Source: Zizania palustris (taxonomy: Eukaryota; Streptophyta; Magnoliopsida; Poales; Poaceae). Taken from it: a DNA stretch of 64,000 bases. Shown here piece by piece: positions 34,937-46,973 of the stretch. The position numbers and the translations under genes were made by a program. The notes below the pieces were generated by a model, which was not told where the DNA came from, did no database searches, and saw only the letters and a list, made by a program, of their open reading frames with translations. Position 1 is the first letter of the stretch. The number at the start of each line of letters is the position of its first letter. The stretch lies in contig JAAALK010000287.1 in the NCBI GenBank assembly GCA_019279435.1, forward strand, positions 27,342,162 to 27,406,161. Reading direction: 5' to 3'.

Positions 34937-36227
34937 ATGGCTCAAAGCAAGAATGGCAACCCAGGTCTGAACGAGCGGATCCTGTCGTCGCTGTCAAAGC
35001 GATCGGTCGCTGCGCATTCCTGGCATGATCTTGAGATAGGTAAATAGATCAGACGTGAGCATGTGTACCTGTTCATAGTGTTGTCATTTTATTTTGGTAT
35101 TGTCCTGGAGGTTGAGAGAATTGAAGCTGATGATGCCTTCTCCTTTCTGAATTGAATGCCAGGACCTGGAGCCCCTCAGCTTTTCAATGCTGTAAGCATC
35201 ATATCAGATCATATCCTGATGCATTATCCTCCTGGGTGAATTGAGGCATCATAACCTCACATGCATGTTTTTTTCTAGGTTATTGAGATCACAAAGGGGA
35301 GCAAGGTGAAGTACGAGCTTGATAAGAAGACTGGCTTGATCAAGGCACACACTCTCTGCTCAAGTCTCATCTTGTTTAACTCGGAAGCCGAAAAAAAAGA
35401 AGCTGAATTTGACAAGTTGTCTGAATATATAGGTTGACAGGGTGCTATACTCATCGGTTGTGTATCCACACAACTATGGTTTTATACCGCGTACGCTGTG
35501 TGACGACGGGGATCCAATGGATGTCTTGGTCTTGATGCAGGTGAACATGCATGAAAGCTACTAATAGGTTTCAGATTTCAGTTTGCCAAACTGTTTGAGA
35601 GTGAGGATGTCTCTTATATGTTGTAAGCTACACCTGGACAGGAACCAGTGATCCCTGGGTGCTTTCTCAGAGCTAGAGCCATCGGCCTTATGCCCATGAT
35701 TGATCAGGCAAGAAAGACAACTTTTTTTTTGCTTCTGAACATTTATTTCCATCTCATGTTATTGTTGGCCTAATGGTTCAACATATATAAAGGGTGAGAA
35801 AGATGACAAGATTATTGCTGTTTGCGTTGATGATCCTGAGTACCGCCACTTACACGATCTCAAGGAGCTCTCTCCCCATCGCCTTGCTGAAATCCGTCGC
35901 TTCTTCGAAGACTGTAATTGAAATATACCTAGCAAAAAAGTTGCAGATGCACAACAGTGGCAGAAACGCCTAATTTTTCTTAACTCCACATGATGTGTTT
36001 CCAGACAAGAAGAACGAAAACAAGGAAGTCGCTGTGAACGAGTTCTTGCCACCCATCACTGCTCAGGAGGCCATTCAGCACTCCATGTGAGTTCTTTCTG
36101 AATTCCGGAATACCTTATGAGCAGTTTGTTCAAGTTAATTTCCAATCAGAACTGATATCAACAAGCATCTGCATGCCTTTTTAGGGATCTATATGCTGAA
36201 TACATCCTGCACAATTTGAGGAGCTAG
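34937..36227 (+). CDS. Soluble inorganic pyrophosphatase (family I)
   Basis: Eight exons: 34937-35039, 35163-35191, 35279-35344, 35433-35540, 35642-35707, 35793-35913, 36005-36086, 36185-36227; 205 residues. Hydrolyses cytosolic pyrophosphate to orthophosphate with Mg2+. Active-site residues are visible: KYELDKKTG (Lys, Glu), YPHNYGFIP (Tyr), the signature CDDGDPMDVLVL, then DDKIIAVCVDDPEY. Length and ends (MAQSKNGNPGLNERI... ILHNLRS) match plant soluble PPases without a transit peptide. Two introns need GC donors: AAG|GCACAC after exon 3 (35345) and CAG|GCAAGA after exon 5 (35708). The second fits the known GC-AG consensus; the first is poor beyond +2. Skipping to an upstream GT in exon 3 would delete the KYELDK catalytic strand. 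Confidence 0.93.
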
Positions 36228-37247
36228 TTATCATCGCCAGATGGAGCAACACAAACCAATAATAAGTCTCACTGATAATGTTGTTTCAGGAGCCAATTTT
36301 TTGCAGTATAATTAAATCAAGGGATACTGTTATTCTTCTATCTGCATAATATAGCTGCAAATAAATACATCTTACTTTCTGTCAAGTGTGATGTTCTGGT
36401 CATCTTTGCATTCTTCTCACTTGTAACTGACGAATTGTCGACGCATCATGCATCACAGGTATTAGTGATAGAGAAATTTTATAGTCTTTTTGAAGGTAAC
36501 ATGAGATACCATATTTTTTAATGTTAATTTTAGTGATAACCTAACAGATTGCAAGTTGCATTGCAACCAAAGTGGCATAATATAATATATCGGCAAGAGT
36601 ATCTAATCCTTCAAAATTTTACCATATTTCCTTTGAATCAATGGTGGTTTCTTTCTGTAATATGTACATCTTTACTAATGGTACCGAGAAAAATATAAAA
36701 ATACATGAAAAGAGACTTGAAACTATTCTCTCTTTCCCATTATCTTAATCGTCTAAGCGTTATTCAGTTTTTTCGCAATCTACATCATCTAATAGTATCA
36801 TTCAATTAATGAGAAAAGAAAAGGAAATATCATCATCATGACATGGTGCTAACCCGCTAAGACGGATGAAACGAAATGAAACATTCACTGAGAGCCAAAG
36901 CTGGTTGCATTTAATTACATTGGTTAGCCTAGGAAATAGTGAGAATGATGAGATGAAACTCTCCACTGAGAAAGAGTATTTTCAAAGCTGATGTAGACTT
37001 GGAAAGCTTTAGATGATGGAGATTATAAGAAGAAGAGAGTATATAAAAATTGGAAATAATTCATAACAGGTGCGGAAATTTATTAACATGGATGTTACAA
37101 CTTACCGGTGCATGCAAAAATTAATTCATTAGTATTCGTATATAAAATATTAATAAAATATAGATAAGTAAAATAGATAAAAAACTCCCTATTTTCGATT
37201 ATAGGAAGCAAGTCCGTCCGAGAATCCCTTGCATCTCTCTCTCTCAA
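36228..37247. other. Intergenic, AT-rich
   Basis: 3' flank of the pyrophosphatase gene followed by AT-rich sequence. No gene or nameable repeat. Confidence 0.5.
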
Positions 37248-37505
37248 ATGTCTGTAGCATCTCTCTCGTTCGCCCCATTTTTCTCACCAGTGCGTCCAGA
37301 TCTGCATCTGCATCTGCGGGTTGAGAGGTCGGACGGCGCGGGCGGTTTGGAACGGCGAGGGGAAGGGAAGCTCTGCGCCGTGCAGGGGCCCTTCTTCTCC
37401 GAGTTCGACCTCAACCAGCGCGAGCGCCAGGTCATGTCCGAGGGCACGCCCGGCGCCGCCACCACCACCGTGTCCGCGGGGGACTTCCTCACCGAGCCTT
37501 CCAGG
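37248..37505 (+). other. Orphan exon-like GC-rich ORF
   Basis: A 258-bp GC-rich open stretch with monocot coding composition, encoding a peptide that includes KLCAVQGPFFSEFDLNQRER and VSAGDFLTEPS, ending at a good donor (CCAG|GTATTT at 37504-37509). No partner exon is visible before the MITE at 37998, and I do not recognise the family. It may be the first exon of a broken gene or a captured gene fragment. Confidence 0.4.
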
Positions 37506-37997
37506 TATTTTTTGTTTTTGTTTTGCTTTCCTTGTCTCCACTCACCTGGCCTTGGTTGTTTCGGTTGCGGTCGAGATGGCATAACAACTTGGTTGCATGT
37601 AGCTTCAATTCGAATTTAGGGGTTTTCTCTTGGGACATCGGCGCATTGCTATTGCAAGTTAGCGATATGATTTCTGCATGCATTTTAGTTGAAGGATCCA
37701 ACTCCAAATAGATGATTTATAAAGATGGATGTCAATATGTTATCATGTTACGAAATTCAGTAACGTTTATTGCCAAGATATGCGATAGTTGGGCATGCAT
37801 GCGTCTAGGAGATGGAGATTATCCATGAGTTTGTACTGAAAGCTTGCACACGCTTGAATGTAGATGAATCCATATAATTAATCTTATCGAAGCACTTGTC
37901 CTGTTCTACATGGTTTGGTAATATTATCCTAATACTAGTTATGTCCAGAGGTTTTGGTAATATCATGGATTTATATATCACTTATATCAAGGTTAAT

Positions 37998-38230
37998 GAT
38001 TTTTTTTTTAAAAAATTCAAATCTATATGCCGAGCTGATTTTAAAAATTTGCAAAACTAACAGACAGTCGGCACTTGAAGTGCTGACTGGAGCTGACGTG
38101 GCGTAGTCGACATTTGGTGCCGACAGGAGTCCAGTCGGTACTTCAAATGCCAATTGCCTATTAAGTTTGTAATTTTTTGAACTTGACATACAGATTTGAT
38201 TTTTTAAAAAAAATATTATTTCAAAAAAAA
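37998..38230. mobile_element. MITE with 11-bp target duplication, copy B
   Basis: 233-bp element with T-rich/A-rich complementary ends and a GC-richer core, flanked by perfect direct repeats TCAAGGTTAAT (37987-37997 and 38231-38241). An 11-bp duplication fits Mutator-type MITEs. Related to the repeat at 33738-34045. Confidence 0.75.
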
Positions 38231-38552
38231 TCAAGGTTAATTAGGTGAAGAAATTAAAGAGGAACATGCGTGTCACAATTAAGGAAATCAAAATTAGGAG
38301 ATGCTCTTAACTAATATAAAAATATGTGTCCACATGGATACCTTTGCATAAACAACTAACGTATATGAATAATCGCCGATACTAGAGTAGTCAAACAATC
38401 AGAGAGCCAGCAGAGGCTCGATGAACTTATTAATCAGTCAAGCCACACGCGAATCGAGCATGGAAACAAACTTACAAACCGGCACAGGACAGTACAAGAT
38501 CGAGCAGAGTAGCAAGCATCGTGTCGGCTACATGAAGCTAGCACGCAACAGA

Positions 38553-38950
38553 CACTACAACAAAACAGGCAACTTCCGTCGGCCAAAGCCGACGGAAGTT
38601 AGCCCTTTCCCGACGGAAGAAGCCAACTTCCGTCGGCAAAACGCTAACTTCCGTCGACCTTTGGCCGACGGAAGCGAGGCGACGGAAGTTAGCTAACTTC
38701 CGTCGGCGGCCGATGGAAGTTAGTTAACTTTCGTCGGCTTGACGTGGCCGACGGAAGTTAGCGCCGAACACTGCCACGTCAGCAGGGAGGGCTTTAACTT
38801 CCGTCGGCCACCCTAGCCGACGGAAGTTAGGGGCAGCTAACTTCCGTCGGCTAGGGCCAAAGCCGACGGAAGTTAGCCTTTCTGCCCACGTGGCCGAAAC
38901 CAGCTAACTTCCGTCGGCTATGGTCAAAGCCGACGGAAGTTAACTGATAT
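38553..38950. mobile_element. CACTA (En/Spm) transposon terminal region
   Basis: Begins CACTACAACAAAA, a CACTA terminal repeat, followed by at least ten direct and inverted copies of AACTTCCGTCGGC in about 390 bp, the subterminal array recognised by CACTA transposase. A T-rich stretch and 'cctactcacactcac' follow. The opposite end (TTGTAGTG) is not seen before the thioredoxin gene, so this is a solo or truncated end. Confidence 0.85.
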
Positions 38951-39490
38951 TTTTTTTTATTTTTTCCTGGTTCCCCTACTCACACTCACATCCAACCACA
39001 ATTTCACATACATTCACAATACACATCCAAAATCACATTTCACATCCAAAATCATATATATATATATATATATATAAAGAATAAGAAGAAGAAGAAGAAA
39101 AGTTGGCATGAGGGTTGTGGATAAGCATCGTCTGGACGGCGTGGTTGGAATGCCACGTTTTGGTCCATCCATGAATAGCTAGAGAGAGTCATAGAGCTAG
39201 AGATGCCACTATATTCATTGCATTGCATTGCATTATTTGCCGGGAATATAATTGAAGATGCGTGCATGGCTACAAGATTTGACAAGCTAGTTACTGTATG
39301 AAAACGTATGTAAAACAACCAACTTATATTAATGTTAGTTCAATGGACGAGTAGAGATAAATAATCAAAGTAAATGCATGCATGCATATGCTTCCGAGCT
39401 AGCTAGACCCATCAATTCAAGCACATATTCGTCACGTTGCCTTAGCTTGTATCATATCGAAATTAGGGTAAGCACATATATGCTCCGACG
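38951..39490. other. Flank of CACTA end and thioredoxin promoter
   Basis: Contains a (TA)n run at 39053-39076 and AT-rich sequence with many short palindromes (catgcatgcatg). No gene. Confidence 0.5.
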
Positions 39491-39494
39491 ACTC

Positions 39495-39501
39495 TATAAA
39501 T
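39495..39501 (+). promoter_or_regulatory. TATA box of thioredoxin-like gene
   Basis: TATAAAT about 100 bp upstream of the ATG at 39597, ideal spacing for a plant core promoter. Confidence 0.7.
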
Positions 39502-39596
39502 ATGTGCAGCCATGACCTTGCCTTGTTCCATCCCCGCGCGCGCGCGACAGCCCAGCTAGCTGCTACTACCCATTATATTATTATACACAACCAAAC

Positions 39597-39998
39597 ATGT
39601 CCATGAGATCCGGTATGCTGTAACTACTATACTATTACTATACTAGCTAGTATATATGATTTCTTCTCTGTTAATTAATTAATTACTTAATTAGTAGAGT
39701 ACTGCTGCAGGCAAAGTAATTAATTTTTTATATATCTTGCTTGTTCCGTCATGTGCGTGTGTCGTGTGTGTTAATTGGAATAAACATACTATATTATACG
39801 TGTGTATTATATGTTACAGGTAGCTCCTCATCTGGATCCGGCGGCGGCGTCGTGAAGCCCATCGAAACGTGGACAGAACTGAGAACCTGTCTCAGGGAGG
39901 CAAAAGACAAACTGGTACGCACCTAGCTATATATATCCCTCTAAAATGAAAGATCCGCATGTAATCGATGAAGCTCTGATCGATATTCATAATCTTAA

Positions 39999-40053
<55 letters not shown>

Positions 40054-40507
40054 ATAATTAAGGTGGTGCTAGAGTTCATGGCGCCGTGGTCGGAGCCGTC
40101 CAAGGCCATGGAACAGCCGTACAAGGACGTCGCCTCCGAGTTCGCAAACGAGAACGTCCAGTTCGTCGCGCTCAACTTCGACAAGTTCGAGGTACTATAC
40201 TCCTCCGTATAATACATACATATATATATATGCTGGTTTTAGATATACGTACGTATAGTACGTCTATGCATCAATATAATATATTATTTACGCATATATG
40301 GATGATGGATCATATCGATGGCAAGAGCAACAATTTAAAGTGTACGTGCAGTTCTTGGGGCGGAGACTACGAGTGGAGGCGATGCCGGTGTTCCTCATGG
40401 TGAGGGGCTTCAAGGTGGAGGACCGCATCGTTACCCTCACCAGGGACGAACTCAGGAACAAGATCAGAGAAATGCTCGCCCCAAAACCGTCGTCCACCGG
40501 CGGGTGA
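39597..40507 (+). CDS. Thioredoxin-h-like protein lacking active-site cysteines
   Basis: Four exons, 39597-39612, 39820-39914, 40063-40191, 40352-40507, encode 131 residues in phase. The thioredoxin fold is clear: ETWTELRTCLREAKDKL, VVLEFMAPW, YKDVASEFANENVQFVALNFDKFE, cis-proline loop VEAMPVFLMV, then a C-terminal helix. The h-type active site WCGPC is replaced by WSEPS (40087-40101), so both redox cysteines are gone while Trp and Pro remain. It cannot act as a disulfide reductase and may serve as a binding or scaffold protein. Everything else looks maintained (no stops, good splice sites, TATA box), so it does not look like a simple pseudogene. The first coding exon has only 16 nt and depends on the splice model. 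Confidence 0.85.
39999..40051. repeat. (CT)n(GT)n microsatellite next to a splice acceptor
   Basis: About 12 CT then 14 GT units, ending about 11 nt before exon 3 of the thioredoxin-like gene. Confidence 0.95.
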
Positions 40508-42213
40508 ACAATCATATATAAATCAATACTCTATCTCAGCTCGATCAACGATCGTATCCGGCAGTCAATTTCCTATTGATTAAAATATCAATCATATCGA
40601 TCATATCGATCGATCAGCGCGGTTGAGATCATATCGATTATACTAACTAGTATTGATTCCCACAGGATATTATATTGTACTACTGCGACTTGCAACAGAT
40701 GCATGCATGCATGGATATATATTTAGCTAGCTAGGCCGAGCGTACGTACGTATTAACATTCAACAAATACGTGTACTATATATATGTATATTAAATAATG
40801 GTTTCAATGCAAGAGATATACATGCATGCACGTATGTCAAATGCATGTTTTACGTACGGTGCTTTTGCAAGATCGATCGATACCATATATATCAAGATTA
40901 TGTTGGCAGCAATTGGTCGCAGCCCTCGAAGCTGACCTGTTTTAGTCTGTGCTGATGCAGTCTTATATCTTTAATTTACACCTGCTTCGATCTGAACTAA
41001 CTGCAGGTTTAATTTGTGCATTACATTATATCGGGGTTCGTTTCAGGTTTATGCCTACGTGAATATGTGATGTGGTTTCAGGAGGACAACGCTGGATAGC
41101 CAGGGTTATTGTCGTCGATCCGGCCACAGCCTGGTTTATTCAAATTCAAATTCAAATTCAAATTCAAATTGTATTTTAAAAAACTATATATATATATATA
41201 TATATAAGATATCTGATTATCGTGAACACGAAACACTGAACCTACGAAGGAAAGACCAAATTTCAATGATAAAACCACACATATATCCTGAACTGGGCCG
41301 CAATTTTGGGCCCACATCAGCGAATGGCAGGAACGGCGCTAATGTACAGCACAGTTGACCAAACAGACAAATACGGTCACTATACGAAAATACAAGCCGT
41401 ATACGGTGCCCATTCGTGTAGCTGAAGCTGACCATGGGGCCCACGCACCTACCGCTACATTGCCCTGCGGCAACTGACAGTCGCGGGCACAGCCTGGTCT
41501 GATTGAGATGCAATGCTACGCTGGAGCGGCGACCACTTGATCATTAACATTACATTCTTGCACTCCACAACTGGGAACCCCCCTCTCATCGTCGAGGAAC
41601 CAGACTTTTTGGTATCTGAAAATTGGAGGCTGCTTCTATTTTTTCTTGGCAGGATCAACAGATTTCATGACCAACAAATTGCAACGCATTAATGCACTGA
41701 TAGGGCAAAACGTGGCACTGAACAAGGACAGCTCCTTGACGTTGAGCATGACATGTCAACCATTGATTGATTTGTATGCAGTTTTGTACCAGTGGCTCCA
41801 TGCAGCTGGAGTGTTTGGAAGTGGAAAGCTTGAGGCCTGGTGGAAAGCAGTTTTGTACCAGTCCTTCTTGACCATGAGCTGTTCGCTCTGTGCAGCAGCC
41901 GCCTCAGCAGAGCACACAGCTACACAAGGACATGGTGGATCCCTGAATCACCAGAATCCTTAGCCTTAATTGACCTAATCAATCTTCCCCAACAAACCAA
42001 CACTGAAAAAAGGCAACAGAAATCAAGAAGGGAGAGAGAGAAGGGAGGAGGGTTGATGGAAATATCCAGCACTTACCTTTCCTGATTTCCTCCTTCCTTA
42101 TTACCACTGAGACCAACCCATCGAGAAAAGCACAAGAGGCTTTCCCTTTGTTGCTGCCGGCGGCGATCTGAGGAACCGAGCAGACGGCGCGCGCCGCCAG
42201 CAGGGGAGAGGCC
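40508..42213. other. Intergenic with hexamer repeat
   Basis: AT-rich sequence with a (TTCAAA)n run at 41137-41170 and a (TA)n at 41187-41204. 42060-42213 is the probable 5' UTR of the DHHC gene. Short ORFs here have no family signal. Confidence 0.5.
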
Positions 42214-45200
42214 ATGGCGAGGAAGCACGGATGGCAGCTCCCCGCCCACACCTTACAGGTGCGGCCACCAATCTTTATCTCTCCCTCTCTGTCTTTCTCT
42301 TGTTGCTTCGGGTTCTTGCATCGGTGTAACAAAGTTCGGTCCTTTCGTTTGATGCTGTGCGTGTATCGTTAGTAGCCGCAGGAATTAATTAGTTGTACAG
42401 TTTCGTCTCCGTGACGCCGCGCTGCAAGAAATTCAGTCTTGTGTGTCTATTTTGAAGATCTGTCGAGTGCAGTCATCCAGAGTTGATGACCAGTGACCGA
42501 TTCCTTCCCCCCTAATTCTCCCGGGTCTACTTGCGGGGATGAAAGTAGTGTGATTTCATAAGTAACTGGATCTTGATGCAATCATGCAATGCCTACAGAT
42601 TGTTGGGATTTTCTGAAAGTTATGTCGCTTGTGTTAGATTTGTTAGGATTCCTCCCACTAGGGGTCGTTCGTTGTCCAGGCCATTTTACTTCCCTAAAGC
42701 AGGAATGTGTGTCTTTAGCCTAAAATGTTCTTTCCCCGGTGAAGTGGTAAGACCGTTTTTGCATGCAGAATGTTGCACAATTTGTTCACTCCTGCCTCAA
42801 ATCAGCCTTAAAGGAATGGTTTTGGTTTGATGCAATATGGGGGTGGGAAGAGCGTTTTACTTTCATTCACTCTTATGTGCTAGCCTGGTGACTATTAAGA
42901 CAAGCATGCTCAAACGGGATCAATTGTAGTGGGTTAAAAAAATTGCAGTTTTGGTTGTTGCTTTTGGGTTCTACTAATAATGATGCAAAACTACAAGGTT
43001 TTGCTAGTTTCGTCTTCTGTTGCCTTGTAGAATTGCTAGCTCTGTATCTCCTAAGTTTGTTCTGGGAAACTATGGAGAAAATTCTTCCAAAAATGTTTCT
43101 GCAAATTCTTCAAAGCATCACCTTGCACATTTGATGGAAAATGTGCATGTAGATCTTAGGTTTAGTAGATGCAAATGCAAGGATTACTTACATGCTAAAA
43201 GTAGAATCTTGTGTGTCTGTCTCTTTGTGTGTGGTGAAAGGTCACCTGTCAAAATTGTGTTAGGTAACCTTTTGTAGCATAGTCAAAATTTCCATCTAAA
43301 GCAACATTTGGAATTTTGGATCGCTATTGCTGTTAATGTAGGTAGAAAACAAGAAACATGAGATTTGTGCTGCAAAAAGCTTGCGGCGTTTCCTGGTTTC
43401 TCTTCTATTTATAAGCAAAATCTAGCTAACGTAATGCACGCAAACTCTAAATCAAAGATGCATATAATCTCTATCTCTAGGAGATAAACTAGGAAACTCT
43501 AAGAGACAAACATGGAAACCAATCCTATTAGCTATTACTATTCCTGTGCAGGGTTTACTAACCGTTAAGTGGTTGGTTCGTGGTTTTGCTTCTGTTTTCA
43601 ACAAGGATAGCCAGTTATTGTCTCTTCCAGATAATATATTCATGACAATTTCTTATCATCTACATTCTAGCTAGTGTCTGTCCAGATGTCTTCTTGCCTT
43701 CTGCATATCTTTGCAAAGACTTGAAGACATATGATCTTACACCTGTAGCCTTGACACACCATCGTGGATTTTGGACCATGTTATCAGAGAAGTTTGAATT
43801 ATGCTTCGACTCACTCAACTCTTGCGTTAGCATCATGTCTATTGCAAATAAAACATCAAGTATTTAACGGTTACAGAGGTGAAATATGGTGATGGTGCCA
43901 GGGCTTACATGTATGAGCACTAACATAGATACATCAGTCAATCCTTTTTCTTTATTTTTGGGGTACTCTCGCTGTTTCCCTCAAGCTGTACTGTTTTTCT
44001 GGGAAATCAATAATTTTCTTGTAAGTCATGACACTATGCAGTAAACATTGTGTTTTTCTGTGCCATATTATGGGCTTCAAAGAGCTCCAGATGGCACCAG
44101 TGTATGTTCTTGTTTTTTGAACAGTGAATACTAAATTACTAACCTTTTGACTCCTGACAGATTGTTGCAATTGTGGTGTTCTTCCTTCTGGTGGTTGCGT
44201 TTTATGCCTTCTTTGCACCATTCTTGGAAATCAAGTCCTTGAGTATGTTGCTATAGGTGTTTATACTCCCGTGGTAAGCCTGCCTGGTATTTATTTATGT
44301 CTTTCACATCAACTGAAAAGAGTTATCTTGTGGTACCATGAAAATATGAAATGCTTCTCCTCTCTACACCACTTTCAGGCAGTTGCTGTTTTCATCCTTT
44401 ACATACGGTGCACAAGCATTAATCCTGCTGATCCTGGGATCATGTCAAAGTTTGAGAAGGGCTTTATCAATGTACCAGCAAACAGTGGTGGGCTTCCAGG
44501 CATAAATTTGCCCCAGAAAGCCAACAGCACTATCGGCACACAGTCTCCAACATCTACTCGCAGAAGCTCTCTTGATGGCCATTCTAATCAGCCAGGTTCA
44601 TCTCTAAGGGAGACAAATGCAAATCTGAGCTCACAGATGCCAAGAAAAAGATCAAAATATTACTTTCTTGGTGGATTTGTGTGTGCTTTATTTGTCAAGG
44701 AGGATTGCCGGAAGCCTGATGATTCAGAACAACAGGCTAATGGTGAAGAAGCTCTGTTTTGCACATTATGCAATGCTGAGGTATGTTGGTTTATCTTATG
44801 GCAATGCATCATGCCGTAAGCATTTGAAGTTTATGTTGTGTACTCTTGGTTTATAAAATTACTTTTACAGGTTCGCAAATTTAGTAAACACTGCAGAAGT
44901 TGTGACAAGTGTGTTGATGGATTTGATCATCATTGCCGGGTGATTTTTCCTTGCACTTTCTTCTGTTTGTAACCTTGCAATGATAAATTTTGCATTGCTG
45001 ATATGGACATTTTTGGCAGTGGCTAAATAACTGTGTTGGACGGAAGAACTATTTCACATTTATTTCGCTGATGGCAATCAGTCTATTCTGGGTCTGTAAT
45101 ACTGAACTGTTTGTATCCTTTTCTAAGTGTGCTTAGTTATATGGGTTGCTGTGGAGTTTTTCTTTTTCTAGAATTGCACTAAATATTTATATTCTCCTGT

Positions 45201-46973
45201 GTAACAGCTTGCAATTGAGTTTGGAGTGGGTATTGCTGTTATTGTAGTCTGCTATGCCGATAAGAATGCATTAAGAAACATTCAAGACAAGCTCGGGAAT
45301 GGTTTGACTCGTGCTCCATTTACGGTTATAGTAGTAAGTATCATAAGATTTTATTGTAGCTTTCAGTGTGTATATGAATCTCCTATTGGTTATAAGTAGC
45401 AGCGTCATTACTCATTACACTCATTATTCAAGACAAACATCTTTCGGGGTGATAATTAATTGAACCGTGAATTTCTTATGTGCAGAGTATATTTACTCTT
45501 CTTTCGTTAGTGGCCTGCATACCTTTAGGGGAACTTTTCTTCTTCCACATGATACTGATCAGAAAGGTTTGCCTTGGGATTCTTAGTTGAATTATAATAC
45601 ATATCCAAATTGTATCCTGCATTCTCAGCTCTGTTCATTTCCTATATTCAGGGGATCTCAACCTATGACTACGTTGTCGCAATGAGAGCTATGAGTGAGG
45701 TACCTGCAGAAGATGAGGAAGGAGAAAATATCATATACTCACCAAGTAATTCAGCAACAACGGGATTCAGTGTTGGAAGTTCACTTGGAATTCACCACAA
45801 GGGGGCTTGGTGCACGCCTCCAAGAATATTTATTGATCAGGTGAGACTGCACTTTTCAAATGGCTGTTATGTGTGGAACTTCTATAACAACACCAATGCT
45901 GGAAGAGAACATAATTATGACATTTTAAGCACTTGTAAAGACATGCTAAATTTAGTTGTGCTGAAACTTTCCACCAGGATGAAGTGATTCCACATTTGGA
46001 GCCTGGGATGGTACCTTCAACTGTAGATCCTGATGCTGTTGGATACGCTGAAAGAGCAAACAAAGCCAAGAAACCTATCAAGATCAGTGCTCGGAGCCTC
46101 GCAAAGCTAGATAGAAACGAGGTAATGAAAGCTGCAGCAAAAGCTCGGGCATCATCCTCCGTCCTCCGACCAATCGATGGCCGCCGTGGCCACGAAGCTG
46201 ATCTTAGCTCCAGCGGCAATGCCAGCATCAGGAGTAGCATGAGCGTTGACTACAGCGGCACGAAGGAATCAAGAGGTGAGATGAGACTGTCTCCTCTCCA
46301 GAACTCATACTCTCAAAGCCTTGCAAGCCAGGATGATTATGAGACTGGCACACAGAGTGCAAGCAGTTTGAGCAGCCCGGTCCACATCCACAAGCTCGCG
46401 TCTCATTCTCAGTTTCATGCAGCACCTCATCAACCTCCACCCCCTGAAAGGTCAGCAGCGCCAGGTGTAGCGCGGCCGCCTGTTCCTACCGCACAGATAA
46501 GCAACCCAATGTTCCAGTCAGCCACATCTTATGTCCGGGAGAACCGAAGAGCCTCTGTTGTCTGGGATCAAGAGGCTGGTCGGTATGTGTCGATGCCTGC
46601 GCAAACAAGGACAAGTGCTGGTGCTGATCTGCCAGCAAGAACCCCACGTTTCTTGGCAAATCCAAGTGGCGAGTCAAGCAACCATGGGAAGAATCTTGCA
46701 CCTGTGCATGCTTCTTCCTCAGCAATGTCATCTGGACAGCCATCTGAGAGGTTGACATATACCGGTCAATCGATATTCTTTGGCGGGCCAATTATGAGCA
46801 CATCTGGTAACAATGGTCAGAGGAGTGAGGCTGGAACAAGAGCACGCCCTGAGGGAAGTAGAGATCCTCCTAATGTCTACCAGCGTGACACCCGGGGCGA
46901 GAGAGCACGCACGGGCTCCTTCCCAGTGTTTGCTCCTGGAACTTTTCAGAGAAATCCACCATTTGACAAGTGA
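42214..46973 (+). CDS. DHHC protein S-acyltransferase with frameshift in exon 2
   Basis: Nine exons: 42214-42258, 44161-44273, 44379-44780, 44871-44939, 45020-45091, 45208-45333, 45486-45566, 45652-45840, 45978-46973. Features: MARKHGWQLPAHTLQ start, four transmembrane helices (first VAIVVFFLLVVAFYAFF), TSINPADPGIM, and the Cys-rich DHHC domain (CTLCNAEVRKFSKHCRSCDKCVDGFDHHCRWLNNCVG) with catalytic Cys. A TTxE-like motif and a long Ser/Pro-rich cytosolic C-terminus follow. Members palmitoylate membrane proteins at plasma membrane or Golgi. Every exon length is a multiple of three except exon 2 (113 nt). The first half of exon 2 reads ...FYAFFAPF; the second half needs another frame to read LEYVAIGVYTPV. 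One base is missing at about 44220-44230, giving a stop (TAG, 44254-44256). Either an assembly error or a real null lesion. About 697 residues would be expected without it. Confidence 0.88.
42259..44160. other. Long first intron of DHHC gene
   Basis: 1.9 kb, T-rich, without a recognisable element or ORF. Confidence 0.6.

Noticed and set aside
41646..41963. 105-residue ORF in the thioredoxin-DHHC spacer
   Set aside because: No domain, no supporting splice sites, ordinary intergenic composition.
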